NCBI GenBank assembly: GCA_002010045.1
Contig: MTMJ01000119.1
Coordinates: 1 to 44,389 of the forward strand
Direction of reading: 5' to 3'
Length of the DNA: 44,389 bases
Origin: Archaeoglobus sp. JdFR-22
GTDB taxonomy: Archaea; Halobacteriota; Archaeoglobi; Archaeoglobales; Archaeoglobaceae
Part shown: piece by piece, positions 16,556 through 25,222 of the stretch
Layout: every line of letters starts with the position of its first letter
How positions within the stretch are numbered: position 1 is the first letter of the stretch
Position numbers and translations under genes: made by a program
Notes under the pieces: model-generated
Database searches by the model: none
What the model saw: the letters and a program-made list of their open reading frames with translations, nothing else
Told to the model about the DNA's origin: nothing

Positions 16556-16905
16556 TTCAACGCCCCCTTTGTCCATGCATAAGCAAGTCCGATAACAAAT
16601 ACGCCAACGAAAACAACCATTTCAACAACACCCAGCAAACCAATATTTTTCAAAACAGCAGCCCAAGGAAACATAAATAAAGCCTCGATATCAAAAACAA
16701 CGAACATCAGTGCAAATGTATAGTACTGTATACTGAACTGGACTCTTGCTGTTCCGTATGGTATTTCACCGCACTCATACGTTTCAGCCTTCAGATATGA
16801 GTATCTGGATGGAGTGAAAAGCTTTGGAAGATAAAAGCTCGCAACTGGCACCAACAAAGCCAGAACCATGTATATCGCCATCTTACCGAAAACTTCTACG
16901 CCCAT
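16531..16905 (-). CDS. fqoA: F420H2:quinone oxidoreductase subunit A (NuoA-like)
   Basis: A three-helix membrane subunit of about 124 residues, homologous to NuoA. It has LVPVASFYLPKLFTPSRYSYLKAETYECGEIPYGTARVQFSIQYYTFALMFVVFDIEALFMFPWA, with the conserved cysteine loop and the FDIEALFMFPWA motif. It is the first gene of the operon. The ATG at 16905 is chosen because GGTGG lies six bases before it; the in-frame TTG at 16911 has no such site. Confidence 0.95.
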   Translation of the reverse strand: MGVEVFGKMAIYMVLALLVPVASFYLPKLFTPSRYSYLKAETYECGEIPYGTARVQFSIQYYTFALMFVVFDIEALFMFPWAAVLKNIGLLGVVEMVVFVGVFVIGLAYAWTKGALKWVMNYPE

Positions 16906-17230
16906 GTTCAACCACCTTTTTTATTTCAACGATATTAGCTTGCCCACCTTTTTTATCAGTGGCAATCAATTTTTTGGCGATTTATTTGGGTACTTAAAAA
17001 TGTTTCTATTTTTATTGTGTCTGGAATACTGTGTTAAATCATTCCACCACTTCAGCAGATTTATTGAGATGGCTTATTTCGGTTTTTTTCTAAGTTTTGT
17101 TTTTAATAATTTTTAGTTTCGCAATCCTGAAGTTAAAGATTTAAATAATTTATATAATAAATTTATTCAATTTCGAAGCATTCTCAATTCTACTCAACAA
17201 TATTATATATGCCAGACAACACCATTCAGT
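16906..17230. promoter_or_regulatory. Divergent intergenic region between fqoA and the DUF362 gene
   Basis: These 325 bases hold the promoters of two divergent units. On the minus strand, AT-rich stretches near 16990-17015 could drive fqo, and the motif AAAAAAGGTGG occurs twice, near 16916 and 16942, the nearer copy being the fqoA ribosome site. On the plus strand TATTATATAT at 17201-17210 lies about 26 bases from the ATG at 17231, so that gene is probably leaderless. No gene or RNA was recognised. Confidence 0.55.
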
Positions 17231-18316
17231 ATGCGAAATGTCTTCTTTATCAATTCGAGGGCTGAAGTTTGTGAAGTTGAGAAGTGGTATCAACCAAAGT
17301 TGAGTCTCGCCAGAAAACTTGAAAAGCTTATCGATGAAAGCGGTACACTTGATTTCATCGGAAAAGGAGATATTATTGCTGTCAAGACGCATTTTGGAGA
17401 GAGAGGAACAACTAAAACTCTCCGGCCAATCTTCATAAGGAAAATTGTTGATGCAGTGAGGGAAAGGGGCGGTAAGCCATTTGTAACTGAAACAACAGGA
17501 CTTGGCATGGTAAAGGACAGGTGTACGGCGATTGGAAGGCTAAAAATAGCTGAAGAGAATGGCTACACATCTCAGACTCTAAATGCACCCATAATAATTG
17601 CTGATGGTATCAAAGGATATGACTACGTTGAAGTTGGAATCGATGGAAAACACCTCAAAAAAATCAATGTTGCAAGGGCAATAGCTGATTCAGATGCCGT
17701 TGTATGCGCCACCCACTTCAAGCTGCACATGATGGCAGGGATGGGTGGCAGTATAAAGAATATTGGAGTGGGGTGCGTTGCTAAACCATCAAAATTTGAT
17801 TTGCACTGCCCCACGTATCCCTCAATCAACGAGAACTGCAATGAGTGCGGTGATTGTGTTGAGGTATGTCCTTCGAACGCCATAATTGATTTTAAAGTAA
17901 TTGAAGAGCTTTGCATCAAGTGTGCAGCATGCGATGAGGTTTGCAGCCAGAATGGTGTAGAGCTTACATGGCTGGGTGGAAAGGATATATCGGAGAGAAT
18001 TGCAGAATGTGCCGCTGGTGTCATGAAGACTGTCGAAGATTTCGCATTTTTCAATTTCGCAGTTGATATCACTCCTCATTGCGATTGCCACCCGTACAGT
18101 GACAATCCGGTTGTTCCTGATATAGGCATCTTTGCTTCAAATGACATGGTTGCAATTGATAAAGCATGCTATGATTCTTATGTTAAGCTTGAAAAAAATC
18201 CAGATTCTCTTGTGGAGAAGTTCTGGGAATGGACTGACCCGCTTGCTCAAATTGAACATGCCAGGAAACTTGGAATCGGCATAAGCAATTACAGAATAGT
18301 TGATGGAAATGAATAG
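17231..18316 (+). CDS. DUF362 protein with two [4Fe-4S] ferredoxin motifs
   Basis: The 361-residue protein belongs to the DUF362 iron-sulfur family. The N-terminal and C-terminal parts form the DUF362 core (VKTHFGERGTTKTLRPIFIRKIVDAVRERGGKPFVTET and HFKLHMMAGMGGSIKNIGVGC). A ferredoxin insert holds CNECGDCVEVCP and CIKCAACDEVCSQ (about residues 205-245). The second motif has Ser in place of the usual Pro. The ATG sits about 26 bases after a TATA box, implying a leaderless mRNA. It overlaps the following E1-like gene, so they form one unit. The biochemical role of the family is not settled. Confidence 0.88.
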   Translation: MRNVFFINSRAEVCEVEKWYQPKLSLARKLEKLIDESGTLDFIGKGDIIAVKTHFGERGTTKTLRPIFIRKIVDAVRERGGKPFVTETTGLGMVKDRCTAIGRLKIAEENGYTSQTLNAPIIIADGIKGYDYVEVGIDGKHLKKINVARAIADSDAVVCATHFKLHMMAGMGGSIKNIGVGCVAKPSKFDLHCPTYPSINENCNECGDCVEVCPSNAIIDFKVIEELCIKCAACDEVCSQNGVELTWLGGKDISERIAECAAGVMKTVEDFAFFNFAVDITPHCDCHPYSDNPVVPDIGIFASNDMVAIDKACYDSYVKLEKNPDSLVEKFWEWTDPLAQIEHARKLGIGISNYRIVDGNE

Positions 18317-19067
18317 GTATCTCAGACAGATAATGGTGCCTGAATTTGGCGAGAAGGGTCAGGAGAAACTCTCAAGAGCAAAAATTCTCGTTGTTGGAGC
18401 TGGTGGGCTTGGTAGCACTGCTATCGCATATCTTGCCGCAGCGGGTGTGGGTGAGATCGGGATAGTTGATGGGGATGTTGTGGAAGAGAGTAATCTTCAG
18501 AGACAGACAATTCATGCCGGAAACGTCGGTTTAAACAAAGCGGAATCAGCAAAAAAGTTTGTTGAAGAATTGAATCCATACGTAAGTGTTCGGTCATACC
18601 CTTTTTATGTAACTGCTGAGAACGTTATATATCTGGTCGAAGAATATGACATTGTTGTTTCATGTCCCGACAACTTTAAAGTCAGGTATCTGCTCAATGA
18701 TGCATGCAGATTGCTTGATAAAACCCTGATTCATGCAGCAATCTACAGTTTTGAAGGGGAAGCTATGACGATTGAAAAACCACCCTGTTATCGTTGTTTA
18801 TTCTCAGAAGCACCCATTGAGACAGAGAATCCTGTGATGGGTTTTACTGCAGGTTTTTTTGGATGTGTTCAGGCTGCAGAATCAATAAAAACTGTAGTGG
18901 GCTTATCCACCCTTAATGGAAAGTATCTGAGGGTTGATTTATTGACAATGGATTTCATGCTGGCTGAGATTAAACAAAATCCAGAATGTCCTGTCTGCAG
19001 TGGAAAGCTTAGCGGGATTTATCCTGAGAACTACGGGGGAAGCTGCCGGATTGTAAGACTTGAATGA
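18303..19067 (+). CDS. E1-like adenylyltransferase (ThiF/MoeB/HesA family)
   Basis: ThiF/MoeB enzymes adenylate the C-terminus of small sulfur-carrier proteins. The nucleotide site is VVGAGGLGSTAIAYLAAAGVGEIGIVDGD, followed by EESNLQRQTIH and NKAESAKKFVEELNP. Zinc ligands appear as C162/C165 (PPCYRC) and C229/C232 (ECPVC). In the place where related enzymes have a cysteine before the GV-type loop, this protein reads ETENPVMGFTAGFFGCVQAAESIK, without that cysteine. About 254 residues; ATG 18303 is taken, though 18309 is possible. It overlaps the DUF362 gene by 14 bases. The carrier partner is not in the window. Confidence 0.87.
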   Translation: MEMNRYLRQIMVPEFGEKGQEKLSRAKILVVGAGGLGSTAIAYLAAAGVGEIGIVDGDVVEESNLQRQTIHAGNVGLNKAESAKKFVEELNPYVSVRSYPFYVTAENVIYLVEEYDIVVSCPDNFKVRYLLNDACRLLDKTLIHAAIYSFEGEAMTIEKPPCYRCLFSEAPIETENPVMGFTAGFFGCVQAAESIKTVVGLSTLNGKYLRVDLLTMDFMLAEIKQNPECPVCSGKLSGIYPENYGGSCRIVRLE

Positions 19068-19088
19068 GATTAATAAACCCTGAATCAT

Positions 19089-19475
19089 CTAAAATTCAAA
19101 TTCAGCAAGGTATGTATCAATGTTCAGGATAAAATCGTTCAATCTGTCAATCGGTATTACAATACATCCTGAGTGGAGGAACAGGCTGTCATCAATGAAT
19201 GAAACAATGACGGGTATCACATCACTTCTTTTCAATCTTGAGAATCTTCTACATCTGTTAAAATGCTTTCTTGCCTGACTCTTTAAAGCAGAAACCCTGT
19301 ACCATCCTTCAGAATACTTCTTTGCATCTATTGCGATAATCTTTCCAAATTTTTCTGCAATGACATCGATTTCAGACTTTCCCTCTTCGTCCCGGAAAAC
19401 AACTCGAAATTGTGTCTCATAACCGTGTTTATTGAATATTTCCTGTACAAACTCCTCAAAATCCTGCCACCTCAT
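19089..19475 (-). CDS. PD-(D/E)XK nuclease-like protein (Mrr-type restriction endonuclease fold)
   Basis: The 128-residue protein starts MRWQDFEEFVQEIFNKHGYET, typical of the helix opening Mrr-like endonuclease domains. Then come EID with D37 and IIAIDAKKY with D50 and K52, giving the D...D-x-K active-site pattern. No DNA-binding or motor domain is attached and no methylase is nearby. It overlaps the preceding small gene by four bases, so the two are co-translated. It could cut DNA in repair or defence, or be a resolvase-like enzyme; the substrate is unknown. Confidence 0.7.
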   Translation of the reverse strand: MRWQDFEEFVQEIFNKHGYETQFRVVFRDEEGKSEIDVIAEKFGKIIAIDAKKYSEGWYRVSALKSQARKHFNRCRRFSRLKRSDVIPVIVSFIDDSLFLHSGCIVIPIDRLNDFILNIDTYLAEFEF

Positions 19476-19765
19476 TTCTGACGGATTTTCTTTACTGCAT
19501 CCTCTGTCAGGTCATCTTTATCGATAAATGTGATGAAGTACCTGAATGCGCAATCAAATTCTTCGGGGTCAGCATCTCTGAAAATATCTGCAGATGTGTA
19601 TGTTGTCACCACGAAGTAGTCTTTTAATCCAATCCCCGTTCCGGTGTCAATCTGTTTAACCTCGCTGTCGTCAAAATCGCTTGAAACAACAACCACAGTA
19701 TTGTCCTCAAGTTGTTTTTTAACAAATTCAACAAATGCATCCCTATCAAAGATGTATGTTGGCAT
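19472..19765 (-). CDS. Conserved-looking small acidic protein paired with the nuclease
   Basis: This 97-residue soluble protein is rich in Asp and Glu (SDFDDSEVKQIDTGTG; RDADPEEFDCAF; IDKDDLTEDAVKKIRQK). The alternation VVVVSSDFDD and YFVVTTYTSADIF suggests a beta-alpha fold. No known motif was recognised. It is the first gene of a two-gene unit with the downstream nuclease-like gene, coupled by a four-base overlap. The ATG has a strong site (GGGAGAAGGAGAAAAT). It might regulate or assist the nuclease, from position only. Confidence 0.7.
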   Translation of the reverse strand: MPTYIFDRDAFVEFVKKQLEDNTVVVVSSDFDDSEVKQIDTGTGIGLKDYFVVTTYTSADIFRDADPEEFDCAFRYFITFIDKDDLTEDAVKKIRQK

Positions 19766-19829
19766 ATTTTCTCCTTCTCCCGGTTACATATAAATTTTTC
19801 ATAAAGACACACTTGAACAAAAGACGAAA

Positions 19830-19903
19830 AAATTTAAATCCAACTCAAAGCTGGATTTTTAACCGGCATTGAAGAGGTTGCCGGTCAAATCGGAGATGAT
19901 TTA
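19830..19903 (+). promoter_or_regulatory. pheS promoter and leader hairpin
   Basis: A TATA box AAATTTAAAT lies at 19830-19839, so transcription should start near 19860. Immediately there, ACCGGCA (19862-19868) pairs perfectly with TGCCGGT (19879-19885) around a ten-base loop. The ribosome site GGAGATGAT is at 19892-19900. The hairpin thus occupies the 5' end of the pheST mRNA and might affect its stability or translation. Confidence 0.5.
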
Positions 19904-21349
19904 ATGCTATCACCACTGGAATTAGCTTTACTCAAGTCTTTAGAGATCGGAAGAAGGTTTTCGGTAGATGAAGCAGCTGAGTTATCGGGAATGAAAAAAG
20001 ATACTGTCTTTAAAGTAGTTCAGTATCTTAAAGAAAAGGGTTTAGCGGAAATCGAAACCAGAATTATTCGGGAATACAGTCTGACTGAGGAAGGGAAAAA
20101 ATATCTCGAAAATGGATTTCCTGAAGAAAAGGTTCTCAGACTGCTTGATGAGGGGAGGGCTCTGAACGAGATAGAGAAAGAGATAGGTAAAAAAGAGGCG
20201 GGCATTGGGATTGGCTGGCTCAGGAAGAAAGGTATTGTAGCCATAGAAAAAGGAAGAGTCAAGGTTAAAGAAAGGAAACCCTTTGAAGAAAGAGAAGCTC
20301 TGAAACTATTGGAGAGGGGTGAAGCGTTCAGAATCTCAGATGAGTTACTCAGAGTCCTGTTAAAAAGGAAGCTTGTCTCTATCGAAGAGCACAAAGAGAT
20401 TTATGTGAAGATTCTTGAGATACCTGAAGCTGAACTGAAAGAAGTAATTTCAGACCTCACACCAGAAATCCTTCTGACAGGCAAATGGAAAGAGGCAGAT
20501 TTCCTGAAATACGACATTAAAATACCTTCTGAAGATATTTTCACGGGAAAGATTCATCCCTATGAAAGAATAATATCGGAATGCCGTAAAATCTTTCTTG
20601 AAATGGGATTTACGGAGATTAAGGGAAATTACGTTCAGACCTCCTTCTGGAATTTTGATGCACTCTTCCAGCCTCAGGATCACCCGGCAAGGGATATGCA
20701 GGATACGTTCTATCTTGATGAATATGTGGACTTAAAAGATGAACAGGTTGAAGCGGTTAGTAAAACACATGAAAATGGATGGAAGACAGGTTCTACAGGC
20801 TGGGGTGGAGAATGGAGTTTGAAAAGAGCAGAACAGCTTGTTTTAAGGACACACACAACAGCCATCACAATACACCATCTCGCAAATAATTCAGAGCCGC
20901 CTGTCAAGGCATTCTGCATAGATAGAGTATTCAGAAGAGAGAGTATAGATGCGACGCATCTTCCAGAATTCGAGCAGCTTGAAGGTGTTGTTCTCGACAG
21001 AAAGGTCGGCTTCAGGGATTTACTCGGCCTGCTCAGAGAATTCTTTCTAAAAATGGGTTTTGAGGATGTCAGATTCAGACCCGGCTATTTTCCATACACG
21101 GAACCGAGTGTTGAGCCTGAGGTGTATGTCGAGGGATTGGGATGGGTTGAACTTGGCGGTGCAGGAATTTTCAGAGAGGAGGTCACACTGCCGCTCGGGA
21201 TTAAAGACAAGGTTCTTGCATGGGGGCTGGGCATCGGGAGACTTGCGATGCTTCGACTTGGAATGAAAGACCTCAGAAGACTCTATGTTCCGGACATAGG
21301 CTGGTTAAGGAAAACGCCAGTTATCAGTTCAAAAAAGGGAGGGAAATAA
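19904..21349 (+). CDS. pheS: Phenylalanyl-tRNA synthetase alpha subunit
   Basis: The 481-residue archaeal/eukaryal-type alpha chain charges tRNA-Phe together with PheT. The N-terminal 170 residues are winged-helix-like tRNA-binding domains (MLSPLELALLKSLEIGRRFSVDEAAELSGMKKDTV). The class II catalytic core follows: motif 2 region with SEPPVKAFCIDRVFRRESIDATHLPEFEQLEG, and motif 3 GAGIFREEVTLPLGIKDKVLAWGLGIGRLAML. The ATG has a GGAGATGAT site. It overlaps pheT by one base (TAATG). Confidence 0.97.
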   Translation: MLSPLELALLKSLEIGRRFSVDEAAELSGMKKDTVFKVVQYLKEKGLAEIETRIIREYSLTEEGKKYLENGFPEEKVLRLLDEGRALNEIEKEIGKKEAGIGIGWLRKKGIVAIEKGRVKVKERKPFEEREALKLLERGEAFRISDELLRVLLKRKLVSIEEHKEIYVKILEIPEAELKEVISDLTPEILLTGKWKEADFLKYDIKIPSEDIFTGKIHPYERIISECRKIFLEMGFTEIKGNYVQTSFWNFDALFQPQDHPARDMQDTFYLDEYVDLKDEQVEAVSKTHENGWKTGSTGWGGEWSLKRAEQLVLRTHTTAITIHHLANNSEPPVKAFCIDRVFRRESIDATHLPEFEQLEGVVLDRKVGFRDLLGLLREFFLKMGFEDVRFRPGYFPYTEPSVEPEVYVEGLGWVELGGAGIFREEVTLPLGIKDKVLAWGLGIGRLAMLRLGMKDLRRLYVPDIGWLRKTPVISSKKGGK

Positions 21350-22986
21350 TGCCAGTAATACAGCTATTCTGGGATGAACTTGAAAGACTTGTTGGAAGAG
21401 GAAGAGAAGAAATTCTCGAGAAACTTCCTATGCTTGGCTGTGATATTGAGAGAGTGGAGGAGGAGACGATTGATATTGAGTTCTTTCCCAACCGACCTGA
21501 CCTTTACAGTGTTGAAGGTGTTGTCAGAGCATTAAGAGGTTTTCTTGATGTTGAGCACGGGTACAGAGAGTACAGAGTGGAGAAGGGTGACTGGAAAGTA
21601 ACTGTGGAATCGCAGGTTTTTGAAGTGAGGCCAAGAATTGTATCGTGCATCGTCAGAGATATAGAAATCACTGACGAAGTTATCAGGTCTCTTATGGAAA
21701 TTCAGGAAGATTTGCACTGGACAATAGGACGAAACAGGAGAAAAATGGCAATAGGAGTTCACGACCTGAGCAAAGTCTACTTCCCGTTACGTTACACTGC
21801 TGTAGATAGTTCATTTTCGTTTATTCCTCTTGATTTCGAGAATGTTATGAGTGTTGGAGAAATCCTCGAGAAACATCCGAAAGGAAAAGTTTACAGTTTT
21901 ATTCTTGAAGGAAAGGACAGATTTCCAATGATTATTGACTCGAGAGACGAGGCGATATCATTCCCGCCGATAATAAACGCAGAAAAAACACGGGTTACAG
22001 AGGATACAACCGACCTCTTTGTGGACGTTACTGGTTTTGATAACAATGTTGACAGTGCCCTGAATATTCTCACAACGATGCTCTCAGACAGAGGTGGAAA
22101 AATTGAGGAAGTGGAAATAATGTATCCCGATAGAACAGAGATAACACCCGATCTTGAAGGAAAGACAATGACTGTAAGAAAAGATGAGATTGAGTCACTT
22201 CTGGGGTTTGAACTTGAAAATAAAGAAATTGAGCTTGCTCTCGGCAAGATGAGGTTTGGTGTAAGCAAAAGCAATACAGAATTTGAAATCAGAATACCCC
22301 CATACAGAGCAGATATTCTGCACAGGTGGGATATTATTGAGGATATAGCAATCGGTTACGGATACAACAGAATTGAGCCAGAATATCCTCCAACAACCAC
22401 AATAGGTATGAGACACAGCTGGAATGAGATAAGGGACGCATCAAAGGAGATAATGACCGGCTTGGGTTATTTAGAAGTTATAACTTTCACTTTGACAAAT
22501 GAAAGAACACAGTATGAAAAAATGAGAAGGAAATTTAATGCGGACTGTATTCAGGTTATGCATCCTATTACTGAAGAGCACACGCTAATCAGAACTGATA
22601 TTCTTCCCAAGCTTATTGAATTGCTTTCAATGAACAGGCATCACACCCTCCCGCAGAAAATCTTTGAAGTTGGTGATGTTGTGACGGGGATGAAGAACAG
22701 ATTGAGGCTTGCAGCCTGCTCCACGCATTCGAGAGCGAATTTCTCTGAAGTACGCAGTGCAGTTCAGGCGGTGATGAAAGAACTCGATTTAGAGTGGGGG
22801 GTAACAGACTGCGATGATGGTATCTTCATTGAAGGAAGGAGAGGAAAAATTACTGTGGAAGAAAAGGATGCAGGTGTTTTCGGAGAGATTCATCCAGAAG
22901 TTCTTGAGAATTTTCAGATTATGAACCCGGTGGTTGGATTTGAGATAGACCTCTCAACAATTTTTGACACAGGAATCGTTCTTTAA
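21349..22986 (+). CDS. pheT: Phenylalanyl-tRNA synthetase beta subunit
   Basis: The 545-residue beta subunit is of the short archaeal/eukaryal type, starting MPVIQLFWDELERLVG without the bacterial EMAP-like N-terminal domain. It shows the B3/4 editing-domain region around VSCIVRDIEITDEVIRSLMEIQEDLHWTIGRNRRKMAIGVHDL, the B5 domain (EIRIPPYRADILHRWDIIEDIAIGYGYNRIEP) and the inactive class II-like core near the C-terminus. The frame is open upstream inside pheS, but the ATG at 21349 after GGGAGGGAAATA is the natural start. Confidence 0.97.
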   Translation: MPVIQLFWDELERLVGRGREEILEKLPMLGCDIERVEEETIDIEFFPNRPDLYSVEGVVRALRGFLDVEHGYREYRVEKGDWKVTVESQVFEVRPRIVSCIVRDIEITDEVIRSLMEIQEDLHWTIGRNRRKMAIGVHDLSKVYFPLRYTAVDSSFSFIPLDFENVMSVGEILEKHPKGKVYSFILEGKDRFPMIIDSRDEAISFPPIINAEKTRVTEDTTDLFVDVTGFDNNVDSALNILTTMLSDRGGKIEEVEIMYPDRTEITPDLEGKTMTVRKDEIESLLGFELENKEIELALGKMRFGVSKSNTEFEIRIPPYRADILHRWDIIEDIAIGYGYNRIEPEYPPTTTIGMRHSWNEIRDASKEIMTGLGYLEVITFTLTNERTQYEKMRRKFNADCIQVMHPITEEHTLIRTDILPKLIELLSMNRHHTLPQKIFEVGDVVTGMKNRLRLAACSTHSRANFSEVRSAVQAVMKELDLEWGVTDCDDGIFIEGRRGKITVEEKDAGVFGEIHPEVLENFQIMNPVVGFEIDLSTIFDTGIVL

Positions 22987-22995
22987 TTCTTTAAC

Positions 22996-24177
22996 TCAGG
23001 ATTCAATTTCAACCTTGCCTGTTGGGTAAAGGCATCTTGGCTCAGGACCAAGGAAATCACCACTCATAGCAAATGCTCTTGCTCTCGAACCTCCACACAT
23101 AAATCGAAACTCACACTTTCCACATTTGCCTTTGAGGTTATTTGCATCCTTCAATAGCCTGAATATCTCCGTCTCCATATATATTTCCTTCAACGTCTTC
23201 TTTCTAACGTTTCCTGCAATTATAGGTAAAAATCCACTGGGATAAACCTCACCGATATGGCTTATGAAGAACATTCCTCTTCCATCTGTGATACCCATTC
23301 TTCTCTTAATACCATCCTTTGCAGCGAGGCTTCTACCATGGGCACCTGCAACAACTGCCTTATGTTCTGATTTAAAATTCATTTCAGCCTTAATCTCATC
23401 GAGTTTGCCTTTCAGTTCAGAGTATAAGTCTCCCATCTTCATTTTGTAAATGCCCGCATCTCTCATGTATTCCACTCTTCTCAGGTGTGTCGCAGCAGAA
23501 CTTTTTACGTTTAAAGGTGTTTCCCTGCCAACATCATACAGCCAGCTTAGAACATCTTCAAATTCCTTTGAACTCGGCATGTAGTCTGCCTTGGCTCTCC
23601 CTGTTGGAACAACAAAGAAAACGTCCCACAGTGCAACATCATTCTCAATCCCTATCCTCATTATCTCTGGAAGATCATGAATATTGAAGGTGGAAACTGT
23701 GGTGTTAATCTGTCTTGAGATATCCATTTCTTTTGCCATTTCGAGTATATTCAGGCTTGTCTCAAATGTTCCGGAAACTCCTCTGAAGTAATCATGAATT
23801 TCAGGATTGCTGCCATCAAGACTGATAGCAATTCTGGCAACTCCTGACTTCTTCAGTTCCTTCAACCTGTCTTCAGTTGCAAGCTTTGTACCGCTGAATG
23901 CCATGGCACTTCTTATTCCTCTGGAGTTCGCATACTTCACTATCTCAAAAACATCCTCCCTCATCAAAGGGTCTCCACCTGTAAAAACTACGAGAGGATA
24001 CGGCTGACCGAATTCAGCAATATAATCGATAACTCTGAACACCTCTTCTGTATTGAGTTCATCCGGGTGTCTGTTTCTCTGAGCTTTCGCTCTGCAGTGT
24101 TTGCATGCAAGCATACATGCTCTTGTGAGTTCCCAGAAAATTATAAATGGCTTCTTCTGTAAATCAAATTCCTGCAT
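22996..24177 (-). CDS. Radical SAM/SPASM protein (AhbC/AhbD-like)
   Basis: The 393-residue enzyme has the radical SAM cluster motif CMLACKHC (ELTRACMLACKHCRAKAQ, about residues 17-29) and FTGGDPLMREDVFEI. The C-terminal SPASM-type region has YPSGFLPIIAGNVRKKTLKEIY, CGKCEFRFMCGGSRARAFAMSGDFLGPEPRC. The GGSRARA pattern is shared with haem-biosynthesis AhbC/AhbD and related radical SAM/SPASM families. Substrate is unknown; haem or peptide modification are both possible. It is convergent with pheT and preceded by its own short upstream gap. Confidence 0.85.
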   Translation of the reverse strand: MQEFDLQKKPFIIFWELTRACMLACKHCRAKAQRNRHPDELNTEEVFRVIDYIAEFGQPYPLVVFTGGDPLMREDVFEIVKYANSRGIRSAMAFSGTKLATEDRLKELKKSGVARIAISLDGSNPEIHDYFRGVSGTFETSLNILEMAKEMDISRQINTTVSTFNIHDLPEIMRIGIENDVALWDVFFVVPTGRAKADYMPSSKEFEDVLSWLYDVGRETPLNVKSSAATHLRRVEYMRDAGIYKMKMGDLYSELKGKLDEIKAEMNFKSEHKAVVAGAHGRSLAAKDGIKRRMGITDGRGMFFISHIGEVYPSGFLPIIAGNVRKKTLKEIYMETEIFRLLKDANNLKGKCGKCEFRFMCGGSRARAFAMSGDFLGPEPRCLYPTGKVEIES

Positions 24178-24233
24178 AAAACACCTGATTCAGCAAGGAT
24201 TTAAGCTTAACCCCTAACAGAAGAATTAAAAAA

Positions 24234-25199
24234 TTAGAGAGATGCAAAAGCACCCTCAAGTGGTGGAACAACCTGTTTCTTTCTTGACATCACACCATCA
24301 AGCCATACTGATCTGCCCTCAAGCGGTTTTCCAAAAGCTTTCTCCACAACGCTTGTGTCGTCTGAGACTGCGAGCATCTCTGTACCCTCTTTCATAATGT
24401 CTGTCAGCATCAGGAAAATGCTGTGGTAATTGCCTTCGCTCTTTATCTTCGAGATTTCATCGTAAAGAGCATCCTTGACATCTGCAAGCAAATCAAGGCT
24501 CACGACCTCAAGCTGTCCAACTCCAACCTTCTTTCCTGACATGTCAAAGTCCTTATAGTCTCTGTAAACAAGGTCTCGTGGTGACTTGCCTGCAACATCG
24601 GACTTTGCCTTGAACATTTCCATTGCTAAAGCGTCAAGATCATCAATGCCTGCAATCTTTGCCAGCTCTTCTGCAACTTCTTTGCATTTCTCGGTTGTGG
24701 TCACTGATTTAAATGCAACTGTATCGCTCACAATCCCTGCCAGCATCAAACCAGCAATGTTGGGTGGGATTTCCACTCCCGTGAGATCAAAGAGAATCTT
24801 GAGCGATGTCATTGTGCAACCAACCGGGAAGTTTATGAAGAGAATCGGGTTGGGGGTTGTTACATCACCGATTTTATGATGGTCAATGATTGCTACGATT
24901 TCCGCCTTGTCAATATTGTCTATGGTCTGGCTGATGTCGCTGTGGTCTGCAAGAATTATCTTCTTACCTGTCCCGTCGGTCATGAGTTCTGGTGCTTCAA
25001 ATCCAAATCTGTTTAACACGAATTCCGTTTCTGGATTCAGGTCACCCTGTCTTACCGGTACTGCTTCCTCGTCAATCTTCATTATACTGTTCATTTTCCC
25101 TGTTTCCTTCCACTGGTTCCACAGATATGCGATAACGATTGCAGAACCGATTGAATCTGTATCCGGGTTTTTGTGTCCTACAACATATACTGGGCTCAT
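24234..25199 (-). CDS. ppaC: Manganese-dependent inorganic pyrophosphatase (family II)
   Basis: This 321-residue DHH-family enzyme hydrolyses pyrophosphate released in biosynthesis. The metal ligands are visible in VVGHKNPDTDSIGSA (His, Asp, Asp), ILADHSD and IIDHHKIGD, the DHH motif. The DHHA2 domain follows in the C-terminal half, with a basic C-terminus of GRSVWLDGVMSRKKQVVPPLEGAF, the site that contacts pyrophosphate in family II enzymes. Length matches the family. Confidence 0.96.
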   Translation of the reverse strand: MSPVYVVGHKNPDTDSIGSAIVIAYLWNQWKETGKMNSIMKIDEEAVPVRQGDLNPETEFVLNRFGFEAPELMTDGTGKKIILADHSDISQTIDNIDKAEIVAIIDHHKIGDVTTPNPILFINFPVGCTMTSLKILFDLTGVEIPPNIAGLMLAGIVSDTVAFKSVTTTEKCKEVAEELAKIAGIDDLDALAMEMFKAKSDVAGKSPRDLVYRDYKDFDMSGKKVGVGQLEVVSLDLLADVKDALYDEISKIKSEGNYHSIFLMLTDIMKEGTEMLAVSDDTSVVEKAFGKPLEGRSVWLDGVMSRKKQVVPPLEGAFASL

Positions 25200-25222
25200 G
25201 TCATGTTCGGAAATAAAACAAG

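Noticed and set aside
21220-21348. N-terminal extension of PheT
   Set aside because: It lies within the pheS coding region in another frame; the TAATG overlap with a strong ribosome site marks the true start.
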